NCBI RefSeq assembly: GCF_013388945.1
Contig: NZ_JACAEH010000004.1
Span: forward strand, 1 to 64,000
Origin: Nitrososphaera sp.
GTDB lineage: Archaea; Thermoproteota; Nitrososphaeria; Nitrososphaerales; Nitrososphaeraceae
Direction: 5' to 3'
DNA length: 64,000 nt
Part shown: one piece after another, positions 15,188 to 23,742 of the stretch
Layout: every line of letters begins with the position of its first letter
How positions within the stretch are numbered: position 1 is the stretch's first letter
The notes under the pieces: model-generated
The model's database searches: none
Told to the model about the DNA's origin: nothing
Seen by the model: only the letters and a program-made list of their open reading frames with translations
Made by a program: the position numbers and the translations under genes

Positions 15188-15577
15188 TTACCATCCGTCT
15201 ACCGTAAGCCCGGGTACCCTTTCAAAGTGCTTGGCATTTCTGGTAATCAGGGTTTGCTTGTTTGCCAAGGCAATGCTGGCGATGAATAGGTCGAGCTCGC
15301 CTATTGAATTTGACTTTAATCTTTCTGATAGCTCGCCCCACAGCATGGCAGAGTCATAATTTAGATCGAGTATCTGGAATCTCGCCAGGTCGTCCTTTAC
15401 ATTCGCAAGCGCTCGCGTCTTGTTTTTTGCCCGGTTGGCACCATGGTATAACTCGGCCACCGTTATAGCGGTGGTAAGGACGTTCTCGCCATTCGCTTCG
15501 AATTCCTGCAGTTTCTCTAACGCTTTCTGATTCTTCCTACCCAAGTCGATGAGAAAATCGGTGTCAACACAAACCAT
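15188..15577 (-). CDS. vapC: VapC-type PIN-domain ribonuclease toxin
   Basis: 129 residues with PIN acidic residues in VDTDFLIDLGRK, TVAELYHGA, GELDLFIASIALA and ITRNAKHFERV. The last position is N rather than D, which is common in this subgroup. Start ATG overlaps the vapB stop region (15577). A metal-dependent RNase toxin. The module sits directly downstream of the secreted/membrane gene at 15864, with a decayed copy of that gene's 3' end on the far side. Confidence 0.87.
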   Translation of the reverse strand: MVCVDTDFLIDLGRKNQKALEKLQEFEANGENVLTTAITVAELYHGANRAKNKTRALANVKDDLARFQILDLNYDSAMLWGELSERLKSNSIGELDLFIASIALANKQTLITRNAKHFERVPGLTVDGW

Positions 15578-15810
15578 CAGAGCTCGACCTTTCTGGTCTT
15601 GAAGTTCTTGCGCAGTTCGCGACTCGCCGCTTCTATTGCGTCCGCCAAGTCAGGGTTGGTTTCCCTTTCAAGAAAATAGGCACGGATAGTGGCTGGGTTG
15701 CCCTTTCCGAATTTGCGGAGTATCACATCTGAAAAGGACTCGCCTTCCTTCTTTTCGGCTTTGAGCGCCTTGTAAGCTTCATCCGAGATGGTGATCGTGG
15801 TGCTAGGCAT
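15577..15810 (-). CDS. vapB: VapB antitoxin, DUF217-type
   Basis: 77 residues from MPSTTITISDEAYKALKAEK, then GESFSDVILRKFGKG, the usual start of the DUF217/VapB antitoxins that partner PIN toxins. The ATG at 15810 is preferred over 15831, which lies within the operator repeats. Transcribed toward vapC. Two 10-bp direct repeats lie between its TATA-like box and the start. Confidence 0.82.
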   Translation of the reverse strand: MPSTTITISDEAYKALKAEKKEGESFSDVILRKFGKGNPATIRAYFLERETNPDLADAIEAASRELRKNFKTRKVEL

Positions 15811-15822
15811 ATTCCCAAATAA

Positions 15823-15842
15823 TACATGCACTTACATGCACT
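15823..15842 (-). promoter_or_regulatory. vapBC operator: two tandem 10-bp repeats
   Basis: TACATGCACT occurs twice with no gap (15823-15832, 15833-15842), one helical turn apart, each holding the palindrome TGCATG. A TATA-like TTTAAG lies just upstream on the minus strand (15843-15850). It is a likely binding site for VapB. Confidence 0.55.
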
Positions 15843-15863
15843 TAAATCTTTTTGGAACCGTAG

Positions 15864-16814
15864 CTATTTGAAAGACGCCCGGATGCGGGCAAACAAGGAT
15901 ATCTGCAGCGCTATGATGATTGAGATGAGTGCAAGTATCGGGATTATGAGCGAGTTTATCTGGCCCGACGCCTGCTGGAGGTCTGCCACCTCCTGCCTTA
16001 TCGTCGACGTGGCGTTCACCATGGCCGACTTGGTCTCGTTCAGCTCCCGGCTCGTGTCAGCCAGCTCTACCTTCAGCGTGTTTATCGACTCCTGCACCTG
16101 GCCTATGCTGCTGCCGCTTGACACAACCTTGGAGTCGTGCGCCAAATAGCCCCTGTGGAAAGCCACCGCGTGTATGATGTACGAGCCCTCTTCGGCCAGC
16201 TTGACGTCAGAGTAGTAGATGCCTTCGTGGAGCTTGTTGAACTTGCCGGCGAGGTTTATCGTAGTGTTGCCGGAGTGTATGTGCGATGATGCGAGAAACT
16301 CTGCAGGGTCGGCGTTTACAAGCGCGCCGTCAAACGTGACCTGCACGAATATCCGAAACGTCCTGCCCACCGATATCTCTGTGGGCGAGTCGAGCTTGAC
16401 CGCCAGGACGTGCTGCGGAGGCGTCGACCCCAGCACCGACTCTCTGTCGGTAAAGGTCACCTGCAGGGCGGCCTTGTCCTCCGGGAATCTGGACGAGCTG
16501 ACCTCGATGGTATAGGTGCCAAAGGTAAAGTTCCTAGTCGGCTCGGGCCACTGCATGAGCTGTGTTGTAAACGAGCCGTTGATGTCGGCGTATATCGTGT
16601 CCACCTTGGCGGTCCTGCCTGCAGGATCGATTATCTTGACAAAGAGCGCGTCTGAAGAGCTGACCTTGCCGTACAGGACCAGCGTGTCTCCGGGTATGAA
16701 GAAGGACTGGTTGACTTTGACGATGAAGCGCTGGGAAGTCTGCGCAAAAGAATCAACCGGCACGGAAATTATCAGTATTGCGACTAAAAGGCCGATAACG
16801 GTTATCTTGAACAT
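15864..16814 (-). CDS. Secreted protein with coiled coil and C-terminal membrane anchor
   Basis: 316 residues. A signal peptide (MFKITVIGLLVAILIISVPV to SFAQ), two beta-rich domains (NQSFFIPGDTLVLYGKVSS; AVKLDSPTEISVGRTFRI), a coiled coil at about 240-285 (INTLKVELADTSRELNETK) and a terminal helix (LIIPILALISIIIALQISLF) followed by a basic end. The layout is that of a stalk anchored in the membrane and reaching toward the S-layer. It lies 35 nt after the S-layer gene, past a terminator-like hairpin, so it may be an S-layer anchor (inference). Confidence 0.7.
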   Translation of the reverse strand: MFKITVIGLLVAILIISVPVDSFAQTSQRFIVKVNQSFFIPGDTLVLYGKVSSSDALFVKIIDPAGRTAKVDTIYADINGSFTTQLMQWPEPTRNFTFGTYTIEVSSSRFPEDKAALQVTFTDRESVLGSTPPQHVLAVKLDSPTEISVGRTFRIFVQVTFDGALVNADPAEFLASSHIHSGNTTINLAGKFNKLHEGIYYSDVKLAEEGSYIIHAVAFHRGYLAHDSKVVSSGSSIGQVQESINTLKVELADTSRELNETKSAMVNATSTIRQEVADLQQASGQINSLIIPILALISIIIALQISLFARIRASFK

Positions 16815-16835
16815 AAAAAAGGAAAAGAGAGGGGG

Positions 16836-16855
16836 AGTTAGGTTCCCACCTAACT
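16836..16855 (-). terminator. Hairpin terminator overlapping the S-layer stop codon
   Basis: AGTTAGGT-GGGA-ACCTAACT forms a perfect 8-bp stem with a 4-nt loop on the minus strand and includes the TAG stop of the S-layer gene. A pyrimidine tract ending in TTTTTT follows before the next gene. It would reduce readthrough from a very highly expressed gene. Confidence 0.65.
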
Positions 16856-19800
16856 CACTGTGACGTCTTGTGTTACGACTTCAGACAGGATCTGTGGGTT
16901 GTCGAGGCTCGACAGCACGAATACCCTGATCTGGTAGTCACCAGACGCAGATGGTACCCAAGAGCTGCCTATACCGCTTGTACCGCCCGCAGCTATCGTA
17001 GCTGTCACGAGGCTGTTCTGCACGGTAAAGCCGTCGGCGTCCCTCACTTCAATGAGTGCGGTTACAGTCCTGGCTATCGGGTCGTTGTTCTTGATGTTGG
17101 TGTTGATGAACACCTGGCCGCCTGCAGAGATCTCGGAGATCTGGCCGCCGGTGATGTCTGTGAATGCTGGTGCGCTTGGTGTTGTTGTTTCTGTGCTTGC
17201 AGAGAGACCCATTGTTGTCGTGACGCGGAACTTCTGTGTTGATCCTGCCAGCGTGCCGTTCTGGTCGAACTTCTGCCTGAAGGCTGCCGGGAACGCGTCC
17301 TCGTACTCAATGGTGACTATGTCGCCATTGCCTACCTGGAGTGCGCCTGTCGAGAATGTGCTCGACGTCTGGATCTGTGCCACGAATATTCCGGATGTGT
17401 TGCTGGTCTCTATCGCCTGGACGTTTGTCAGGCCGACTGCATCTGTTGTCGATGTTGCGCGTATGGTGAGTATGTCTGCTGTGTCTGGATCCCTGTTGGC
17501 GTCTGGGTCGTTGATAGTCAGCATGATCGGGTCACCGATCGAGTAACTCTCCTTGTCGAAGGTCATCGTCGGGTCGACGCTGACTACGTTGATGGTCCTT
17601 GTGACCGTTGTCCTCTGGCCTGCTGAGCCGCTCTCGTCCTCATACCTGATGGAGACGATGTCGCCCGGCAGTGCGTTGATGGTCACGTCATTGGCTGGAC
17701 CTGGTGTCGGAGCACCTGCTGCCTGCGCCGGGTTCAGTCTGACCTTGCCTTCAAAGACTCCAGTGTTGGGACCTGTCTCGTCTACGTTGAGGTCTGCCCT
17801 GCTTGCCGCGCCCCTGTCAGACACTGCAGTTACCCTGCCTGCGACAGTCTGCTTGGCTGCTGGGTTGGTGTTCAGGTCGCTGTCGGTGATAGTCACGAGG
17901 ATCTGTGTTCCTGGGCCTACAATCTCTGGCGAGACAACCATGCCACCAGTTGACGAGGTTGTCCTGAGTGTCAGGTCAATCTGGGTCTGGGTGCTTGTTG
18001 CTGCTGGCCATGCTGCAGAGCCGGGGATGCTTGGTGTCAGGTCGTAGTAGCGCAGCCTAAAGTCAGTGTCTGCCTGAACTTGGAGCACTACGCCGCCCAC
18101 AGTCGATGTACCGATGGTCAGTGACTTGCTGAATATGCCTGTGTTCACACCTGTCTCGTCGAGTGCCTGTGCCCTGTTCTGTATTGTGCCTGTGGCATCA
18201 GTCCACCTGAGACCGACGGTTACCTGTTCTGCTATTGTAGCGTCCCTGTTGCCGTCTTCATCCCTTACGGTGATGGTGATGCTCTGGCCGTTGGCAATGA
18301 TTGTTGTGTTGGTCGAGAGGATTGCGTTCCTTGCGGTGAAGCCTACGCTGACAGTGTCGGCATCATCGTTGGTGCCAAACGTGTTGTCCTGTCCTGCGTA
18401 TTCAAGCTTCATCTTGGAGCCGATCCACTGTGCCGGTGTGTCGTTTGGCAGGAAGTTCACCTGTATCACGCCAGTGAACACGCCTGTGTCAAAGCCTGTT
18501 TCCTTGATTGCAGTGCTCACCTGGATGTTTCCGTTTCCTGCGAACGCGTTGCCGTTCGAGTCAAGGAAGGTGATCCTGAGCTTGTTGTTCAAGGTTAAGC
18601 CTGCCGGCGGGACTGCTGTCGCTCCCGTGCCTGCGATCAGTGTGTCTTCTGCAAGTGAGTTGTTGTTTGCGCCTGCGTCAACGATGGTCACGCTTACGAG
18701 CTGGTTGCCGAGGTTGGCAAATGCAGGACCTACGTTCAGGCCGCTGTCAGCTACTGCTGCAAGACCGCCGTTCCTTGGAACACCGATTGTCTGTCTGTCG
18801 ACGCTCAGTGTTGGCTTTGTCAGGCCGATTGTGACGCTTGCGGTTGTTTCTGGCCTTACTGCAAGGTTCTGGTCAAGCTGCGACCTTACTGCGAACTGGA
18901 CCGAGTCGCCGTCGATGAACGCGAATCCACCGCCGACTGCTGCAGTCAGCTGCTGCAGGTTGACAGATGCCATGAAGGTGCTCGAGTCAGTGCCGTTTTC
19001 TGTGAAGGTCACGGAGAACGGTGACGTCAGCTGCCTTTCAGCACCAGAGAACCTGATCCTAAGGTCGAATGGGCTCTGCAGAGCGCCTGGGAGGTTGACT
19101 GCTGTGTATGCAGTTGTCGCACCACCAGCAAAGTTGACAGTGTATGATTCCTGTGCTGAAGAATCATCGTTTATGTCTGGGTCAACCAGCATAAGGCCGA
19201 CTACTGAGGACTTGGATGCTGTTGTCCTGTCTGCTGTGAGTGCCGCAGGTGTGTCTGTCAGCTGGAATGTGAGCTTGGAGCTTACGCCGCCAAGGTCGAT
19301 TCCGTCAAGGTCGATTGATACCTGGTTCTCGGTAACGCCGCCTACTGCAGCAGCAGTAATGGCGTTGTCTAGATTAAGGTCGAACCTGACGGTTGATTCG
19401 TTGATTGCTGTTCCAGCTGCGGGTGTTTGTCCAATAGCGCCGTTTCCGGTGATGTCTATTGTGAGTGCAGTGTTCTCATTGAGTGCAAGCCCGTTGACTG
19501 TGTCAGAGAAGTCGCCGTCGCCGTTGATGTCCACTCTGATGTTGGCTTCGATGATGCCGTTGACTGTGTCAAGGATGTCGCCGTCGCCGTTCAGGTCAAC
19601 CCTGACGGAGCTTTCGACTACTGTTGCTACTGGGTTGTCAGTGAAGTCGCCGTCGCCGTTCCAGTCAACTCTGACAGCGTTTGTCGCTGCTTCGTTGAAT
19701 GCTGCCCTCAGGTAGTAGACATCAAGGTATTCCACTGTGATGTCGTTGCCCTGTGTTACGCCAAGGATACCCTGGCCTGCGACTGTCGCGCTGCCGAATG

Positions 19801-20992
19801 TCAGGTCGATGTCGTCGCCTGCATAGTCTGGGATCAGCTGGTTGCTGTTCAGGCCGTTTTCTGTAAGGTCGAACAGTGTTGTTACACCGCCAGTTGTGAT
19901 CCTAAGTGCGCCGACTTGGCCCTGTGTGGTGCGCGAGTTGGTGTTCCTGTCAAGGTCGGTTACCATGAGCGGGAGTTCGCTTGCGAATGACTGTCCACTG
20001 AGTGTGTTGAAGATACCCCTCTGGCTCTGGACCGTGTATGATGCAGTGCCAGTTGCGAGTATGCCCGCCGCAATGCCATAGTTGGTCGATGTTACTGCTG
20101 GGTTGATGACTGCGCCGCCGCCTGCCGGGTCGTTGAACGCCTTGTAGTCGTTCACAACGAGCGACCTGCTGACAGAGTCCTGTCCAACTGCGAGTGTTCC
20201 AGCGGTAAGTGCGAGCGAGGTTAGCTCGAACACGGCTGTGTTCGGACCTGTTTCAGTGAATGTTGCTGCTGCAAGACCTGCAGAGTCACCAGCGTTGGTG
20301 AGTATGACGTTGCCTGCAAGCTCAGTAACCACGTTGGCTGCTGTCGGGTCGAGGTTAGCGTCCTGGTCCTTGAAGGTGGTGATTATGTTTCCACCGGGGC
20401 CGTATGCCGACCTGTCGATCGAGATTGTTGCAGTGCTATCGTCCCATGTCATTGTCTTTGTCACGCCGCTTGCAGATACCTGGACTGAAGCGCCTTCAAC
20501 GATGTTGGCTGCGTTCACTGCCAGTTCTGCATTCACGTTGTTACCTGCTGTTGCACCATAGTTGGCGCCTACACCAGCCGGACCAATGTGAAGACGTGTG
20601 AATGTTGTAGCGGAGAATGGAGTTGCTGGTGTCAATGGTTCATTTGCTTCGGCCGCGTTATTGTCCACCTTGATGTACAAGAGGAACAAACCGCTGGTCG
20701 TACCAGTCTCAAGGAGCTGGTATGTGTTGGAAGCGCCAAAGGCGTTTACCGTGACCGGGAGCTGTCCCTGTGCTGTGTCAGATGCGTGCGATGATACGCT
20801 GATGAGTACTTCAGCCCACGCTGGACCGAAGAACTTGTTGCCATGGATGTCTGTGCTTGTTGTTATAGTCGTAGTGCCCTGTGCGTTGGCACTAGGTGCC
20901 AGTGGCAGAAGAGCGATGGTGCCAAGCAAAAGTATGGCAGCCAATGCTATCGAGCCTACTGACCGTTTGCTAAGGCTATTCTTACCGTCCAT
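16850..20992 (-). CDS. slaA: Putative S-layer protein
   Basis: 1380 residues. A signal peptide (SIALAAILLLGTIALLPL to SANAQ) is followed by many repeated beta-sandwich units marked by phrases such as ETGPNTAVFELTS, ETGVNTGIFSKSL and ETGFDTGVFTGV. Residues about 430-560 hold at least three Asp-rich calcium loops (RVDWNGDGDFTDN, RVDLNGDGDILDT, RVDINGDGDFSDT) and weaker relatives. Size, composition and context suit the surface-lattice protein of Nitrososphaera-type archaea. No C-terminal anchor is seen, so anchoring probably needs a partner. The start lies about 30 nt after a strong TATA box. Confidence 0.85.
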   Translation of the reverse strand: MDGKNSLSKRSVGSIALAAILLLGTIALLPLAPSANAQGTTTITTSTDIHGNKFFGPAWAEVLISVSSHASDTAQGQLPVTVNAFGASNTYQLLETGTTSGLFLLYIKVDNNAAEANEPLTPATPFSATTFTRLHIGPAGVGANYGATAGNNVNAELAVNAANIVEGASVQVSASGVTKTMTWDDSTATISIDRSAYGPGGNIITTFKDQDANLDPTAANVVTELAGNVILTNAGDSAGLAAATFTETGPNTAVFELTSLALTAGTLAVGQDSVSRSLVVNDYKAFNDPAGGGAVINPAVTSTNYGIAAGILATGTASYTVQSQRGIFNTLSGQSFASELPLMVTDLDRNTNSRTTQGQVGALRITTGGVTTLFDLTENGLNSNQLIPDYAGDDIDLTFGSATVAGQGILGVTQGNDITVEYLDVYYLRAAFNEAATNAVRVDWNGDGDFTDNPVATVVESSVRVDLNGDGDILDTVNGIIEANIRVDINGDGDFSDTVNGLALNENTALTIDITGNGAIGQTPAAGTAINESTVRFDLNLDNAITAAAVGGVTENQVSIDLDGIDLGGVSSKLTFQLTDTPAALTADRTTASKSSVVGLMLVDPDINDDSSAQESYTVNFAGGATTAYTAVNLPGALQSPFDLRIRFSGAERQLTSPFSVTFTENGTDSSTFMASVNLQQLTAAVGGGFAFIDGDSVQFAVRSQLDQNLAVRPETTASVTIGLTKPTLSVDRQTIGVPRNGGLAAVADSGLNVGPAFANLGNQLVSVTIVDAGANNNSLAEDTLIAGTGATAVPPAGLTLNNKLRITFLDSNGNAFAGNGNIQVSTAIKETGFDTGVFTGVIQVNFLPNDTPAQWIGSKMKLEYAGQDNTFGTNDDADTVSVGFTARNAILSTNTTIIANGQSITITVRDEDGNRDATIAEQVTVGLRWTDATGTIQNRAQALDETGVNTGIFSKSLTIGTSTVGGVVLQVQADTDFRLRYYDLTPSIPGSAAWPAATSTQTQIDLTLRTTSSTGGMVVSPEIVGPGTQILVTITDSDLNTNPAAKQTVAGRVTAVSDRGAASRADLNVDETGPNTGVFEGKVRLNPAQAAGAPTPGPANDVTINALPGDIVSIRYEDESGSAGQRTTVTRTINVVSVDPTMTFDKESYSIGDPIMLTINDPDANRDPDTADILTIRATSTTDAVGLTNVQAIETSNTSGIFVAQIQTSSTFSTGALQVGNGDIVTIEYEDAFPAAFRQKFDQNGTLAGSTQKFRVTTTMGLSASTETTTPSAPAFTDITGGQISEISAGGQVFINTNIKNNDPIARTVTALIEVRDADGFTVQNSLVTATIAAGGTSGIGSSWVPSASGDYQIRVFVLSSLDNPQILSEVVTQDVTVS

Positions 20993-21009
20993 TTAGCTTA
21001 GGTGCCGTA

Positions 21010-21030
21010 ACTAACAGTTAGTATATAAAA
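21010..21030 (-). promoter_or_regulatory. S-layer gene promoter
   Basis: On the minus strand TTTTATATAC (21021-21030) is a good TATA box about 30 nt before the ATG. It is followed by the palindrome ACTAACTGTTAGT (21010-21022), between the TATA box and the start. The palindrome may be an operator or mark the 5' end of the mRNA. The rest of 21031-21214 is A/T-rich with no gene recognised. Confidence 0.6.
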
Positions 21031-21218
21031 CTTATGAACAATTCGTTCACAGACTCTCATTTACGCACAGAACTGCATCAATAATGCTTAATTCTTGCAT
21101 TGCTTTGTTGAAGCATATAACTTTATTTCTTTTCTAAGTAATGAAAGCTCGAAATACCGTCTAAGAAATGGCCAAAAATCTATGGTTTTTGAATCTAGCA
21201 AATTATTTCGTTACTTTT

Positions 21219-21247
21219 GACTCCCCCTCCCCCTCGGGTGTTCCAGA
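21219..21247 (+). repeat. Left-end motif of TnpB element
   Basis: GACTCCCCCTCCCCCTCGGG is followed by TGTTCCAG, 23-50 nt before tnpB. The same C-rich block and GTGTTCCAG occur before the tnpB at 32279, though the two proteins belong to different subgroups. Confidence 0.5.
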
Positions 21248-21269
21248 TTTTAAATAGCGCGTTACGACA

Positions 21270-22478
21270 TTGCAACTTGACTTGCGGAGCTTCAAGTTCC
21301 GTCTTTACCCCAACAAAGATCAAGAAAAGCGATTTGCGAATGTTCTTGAAGTTAACCGCATTATTTACAATTATTTCGTTCTCAATAGTTTTAGAAGCAG
21401 AAATGACATGAACTATGCTCTGACAGAACTGAAGGAACAGCAACCAATTCTCTGTAATTATCACTCAAAGATGCTGCAGATGGTGTCAACGAAGGTAGAA
21501 GGAGCGTGGAAAGCACTCGCAAAGCTGAAGAAGCGCGGCCACCAGTCAGGCAAGGGCAAGCTTTTGCTCTTGAAACAGTGTAATTCATTTACATACAATC
21601 AGACGGGCTACAGCATTGATGGCAATAAATTGTATCTATCCAAAATAGGCAGAATCAGGATAGTTTTGCATCGCCAACCTATCAATGTCAAGCAGGTTAC
21701 GGTATGCAGGCAGAACGGGCGCTGGTATGCAGTGGTAGCGTGTGAGAACTCCAAGCCCATATTCAAGTTCATAGACCCGCGCAGATCTGTAGGGATTGAT
21801 GTTGGTATTACCAAGTTTGCCCATGACTCTGATAACTATGCGACGGAAAATCCTTTATTCCTAACAAATATGCTCAAGCCGCTAAGGCGCGCGCAGCGGA
21901 GGGTATCCCGCAGAAAGAAAGGTTCTCACAATAGAGAGAAGGCCAAGTCGTGGATAGCACGTCTTCATGAAAGGATAGCGAACAAACGCCTTAATTTCTT
22001 GCACAAGGTCTCCACCAGATATGCAACTCGGTACGACCTCATATTCTTGGAGCGGCTGCGCACACGGAATATGGTAAAGAATCATAGACTTGCACGTCGT
22101 ATACTGGATTCTGGCTGGGGCACCTTCACGAAAATGCTGCAATACAAGTCCAAGATGGTGATGGAAGTGGAACCGCACAATACATCTGTGAACTGCTCCG
22201 GGTGCGGTAATCCTGTTCCAAAGACATTGATGATGCGTACGCACAGATGCGAAATGTGCTGCCTTGTCATAGACAGGGACTATAATGCAAGTCTGAACAT
22301 TCTGCAGCGCGGTTTGGCGTTGCTCAACCTACCGGTGGGACGCCGGGAAGTCACGCCTGTGGAGATTGCACCTCTACTCGTCAACGGTGACGGGCATGCG
22401 CGGTCAATGAAGCAGGAAGCCTCATCATTGTGTGTTGGCAGTTCACGAACAAAATGTTCATTCTCAATGTCAGTGTGA
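21270..22478 (+). CDS. tnpB: RNA-guided endonuclease TnpB (IS605/IS1341 family)
   Basis: 402 residues. A typical TnpB start (LRSFKFRLYPNKDQEKRF), RuvC-I Asp in SVGIDVGITKF, RuvC-II Glu in IFLERLRTRNM, zinc finger CSGC/CEMC and RuvC-III Asp in VIDRDYNASLNIL are all present, so it looks active. TnpB uses an omega-RNA from the element's right end to cut DNA and keep the element. No TnpA is adjacent. The mobile unit probably ends near GGCAGTTCACG (22437-22447), so the last residues may be host-encoded. Start TTG is assumed. Confidence 0.88.
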   Translation: MQLDLRSFKFRLYPNKDQEKRFANVLEVNRIIYNYFVLNSFRSRNDMNYALTELKEQQPILCNYHSKMLQMVSTKVEGAWKALAKLKKRGHQSGKGKLLLLKQCNSFTYNQTGYSIDGNKLYLSKIGRIRIVLHRQPINVKQVTVCRQNGRWYAVVACENSKPIFKFIDPRRSVGIDVGITKFAHDSDNYATENPLFLTNMLKPLRRAQRRVSRRKKGSHNREKAKSWIARLHERIANKRLNFLHKVSTRYATRYDLIFLERLRTRNMVKNHRLARRILDSGWGTFTKMLQYKSKMVMEVEPHNTSVNCSGCGNPVPKTLMMRTHRCEMCCLVIDRDYNASLNILQRGLALLNLPVGRREVTPVEIAPLLVNGDGHARSMKQEASSLCVGSSRTKCSFSMSV

Positions 22479-22667
22479 TTCCCAAGATAATGCTTATTTC
22501 TTGATTTCGTAGAAAGCTTTTCGACGCATTCTGCTGTCGAGCACACTTTTTTACAAAGCTCTTAAAATCCGAAGACCTGTGGTATTGTTAATTGCTTTTA
22601 TGAGCACTATATTGCCACTTGAGAGGATTTGTGTTATTGATATTTTTCATAGTCAACCTGTGTCCTT

Positions 22668-23666
22668 TTACCCAAGGACGTGGCGCACAAGCTCCTCCAC
22701 GTTCGATACTCCAACGACCTCTATCCTGCCGTCCTGGAATTGCTGCACCATTGGAACAAGAAGCTTGTCTGCGCCAAACGCGCTCGCAGCGTCTGCCTTG
22801 CCGGCAAGCCCTCCAACCCTCCCTATGGTGCCGTCAGACCTTATCGTGCCTGTTACAAGAACAGAACTGTCGGGCTGCTTTTCTGTCAGGCCGGCTATCA
22901 TCATGGCAGTCATCGCCGCGCCGGCAGAGGGCCCGTCTACTGTTATCAGGCCGTCGCTGTTGTTGACAAGCCGTATGATAATGTCCTTGTCAGAAACTGC
23001 GATGCCCGTGTAATCTGCTGCGACTGCCGCCGCGGTCCTTACCGCCTCCTGAAAGCCCGTCTGGTAATCGACGTTGCTCACGTCGACGGATATTCGCCCA
23101 TCGCCGGAGCCGATTATTTCAAGCTCCATCGGAAACACGACGCCGGCACCGTTTTCATCGACGCCAAGGCCGAAATAGGAAACGTGAACGCGCCTTGCAG
23201 ACGCGTTTTCAAGGATAAGGTCGGCCAGGTCCGCGTCCTTGGCCTGTATCTCTGACCGCAGCGATGCAATGTCCTGCTCTAGCAGGATTGCCTGCGACTG
23301 AAGCTGACCAAGCTCGTCCTGCAGCTGCTCGACCTGTTTTGTTTTTTCGGCAATCTGGCTTTCCTGCGAATCTATCTCCCTGGCAAGGGCCCCAATTTCA
23401 CTTTGCAGCTCTTCGAGCTGCGCGCTCTTGGTTTCAAGCTCTGTCCGCTGGCTAGCTATCAATGAGGTGTATTCGTCAATTGTCGTTTTCTGCTGTTCTG
23501 CCTGAAGCGACTTGTCGGCGAGCTCTGAGGAAAGGCTGTTTATTGTGGCTGTCTGCTGGCCGTAGACCAGAAGGCTGGCGGAAACTGATACCGCGGCAAT
23601 AATGGCTAGTGCAACCCTACCTGCTCCGAGGCTCGTGTCCAGGCTACCTCTTGTATCGTATGACAG
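22668..23666 (-). CDS. Membrane-anchored Lon-like (S16) protease
   Basis: The C-terminal half is a Lon protease domain with the catalytic Ser in VDGPSAGAAMT and Lys in GGLAGKADAA. Before it is a long coiled coil (TELETKSAQLEELQSEIGAL), and at the N-terminus a membrane helix (VALAIIAAVSVSASLLVYG). The frame is open back to a TAG just above 23666, but no ATG, GTG or TTG occurs before 23462, which lies after the membrane helix. Translation would need CTG at 23666 or 23642, or the gene is truncated. There is no AAA domain. Such proteins process secreted or membrane substrates (family knowledge). Confidence 0.7.
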   Translation of the reverse strand: MSYDTRGSLDTSLGAGRVALAIIAAVSVSASLLVYGQQTATINSLSSELADKSLQAEQQKTTIDEYTSLIASQRTELETKSAQLEELQSEIGALAREIDSQESQIAEKTKQVEQLQDELGQLQSQAILLEQDIASLRSEIQAKDADLADLILENASARRVHVSYFGLGVDENGAGVVFPMELEIIGSGDGRISVDVSNVDYQTGFQEAVRTAAAVAADYTGIAVSDKDIIIRLVNNSDGLITVDGPSAGAAMTAMMIAGLTEKQPDSSVLVTGTIRSDGTIGRVGGLAGKADAASAFGADKLLVPMVQQFQDGRIEVVGVSNVEELVRHVLG

Positions 23667-23742
23667 ATTCTACAATTAAGTTTGCTGTAACAACGTTCTG
23701 TTGATCTTGGGTTTTGGTCAGACCTAGATATGTGAGAGAATT

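Noticed and set aside
18114-19715. 533-residue plus-strand ORF inside the S-layer gene
   Set aside because: It is the antisense of the repetitive S-layer coding sequence; its codon pattern follows from the Thr/Val/Asp repeats of the real gene.
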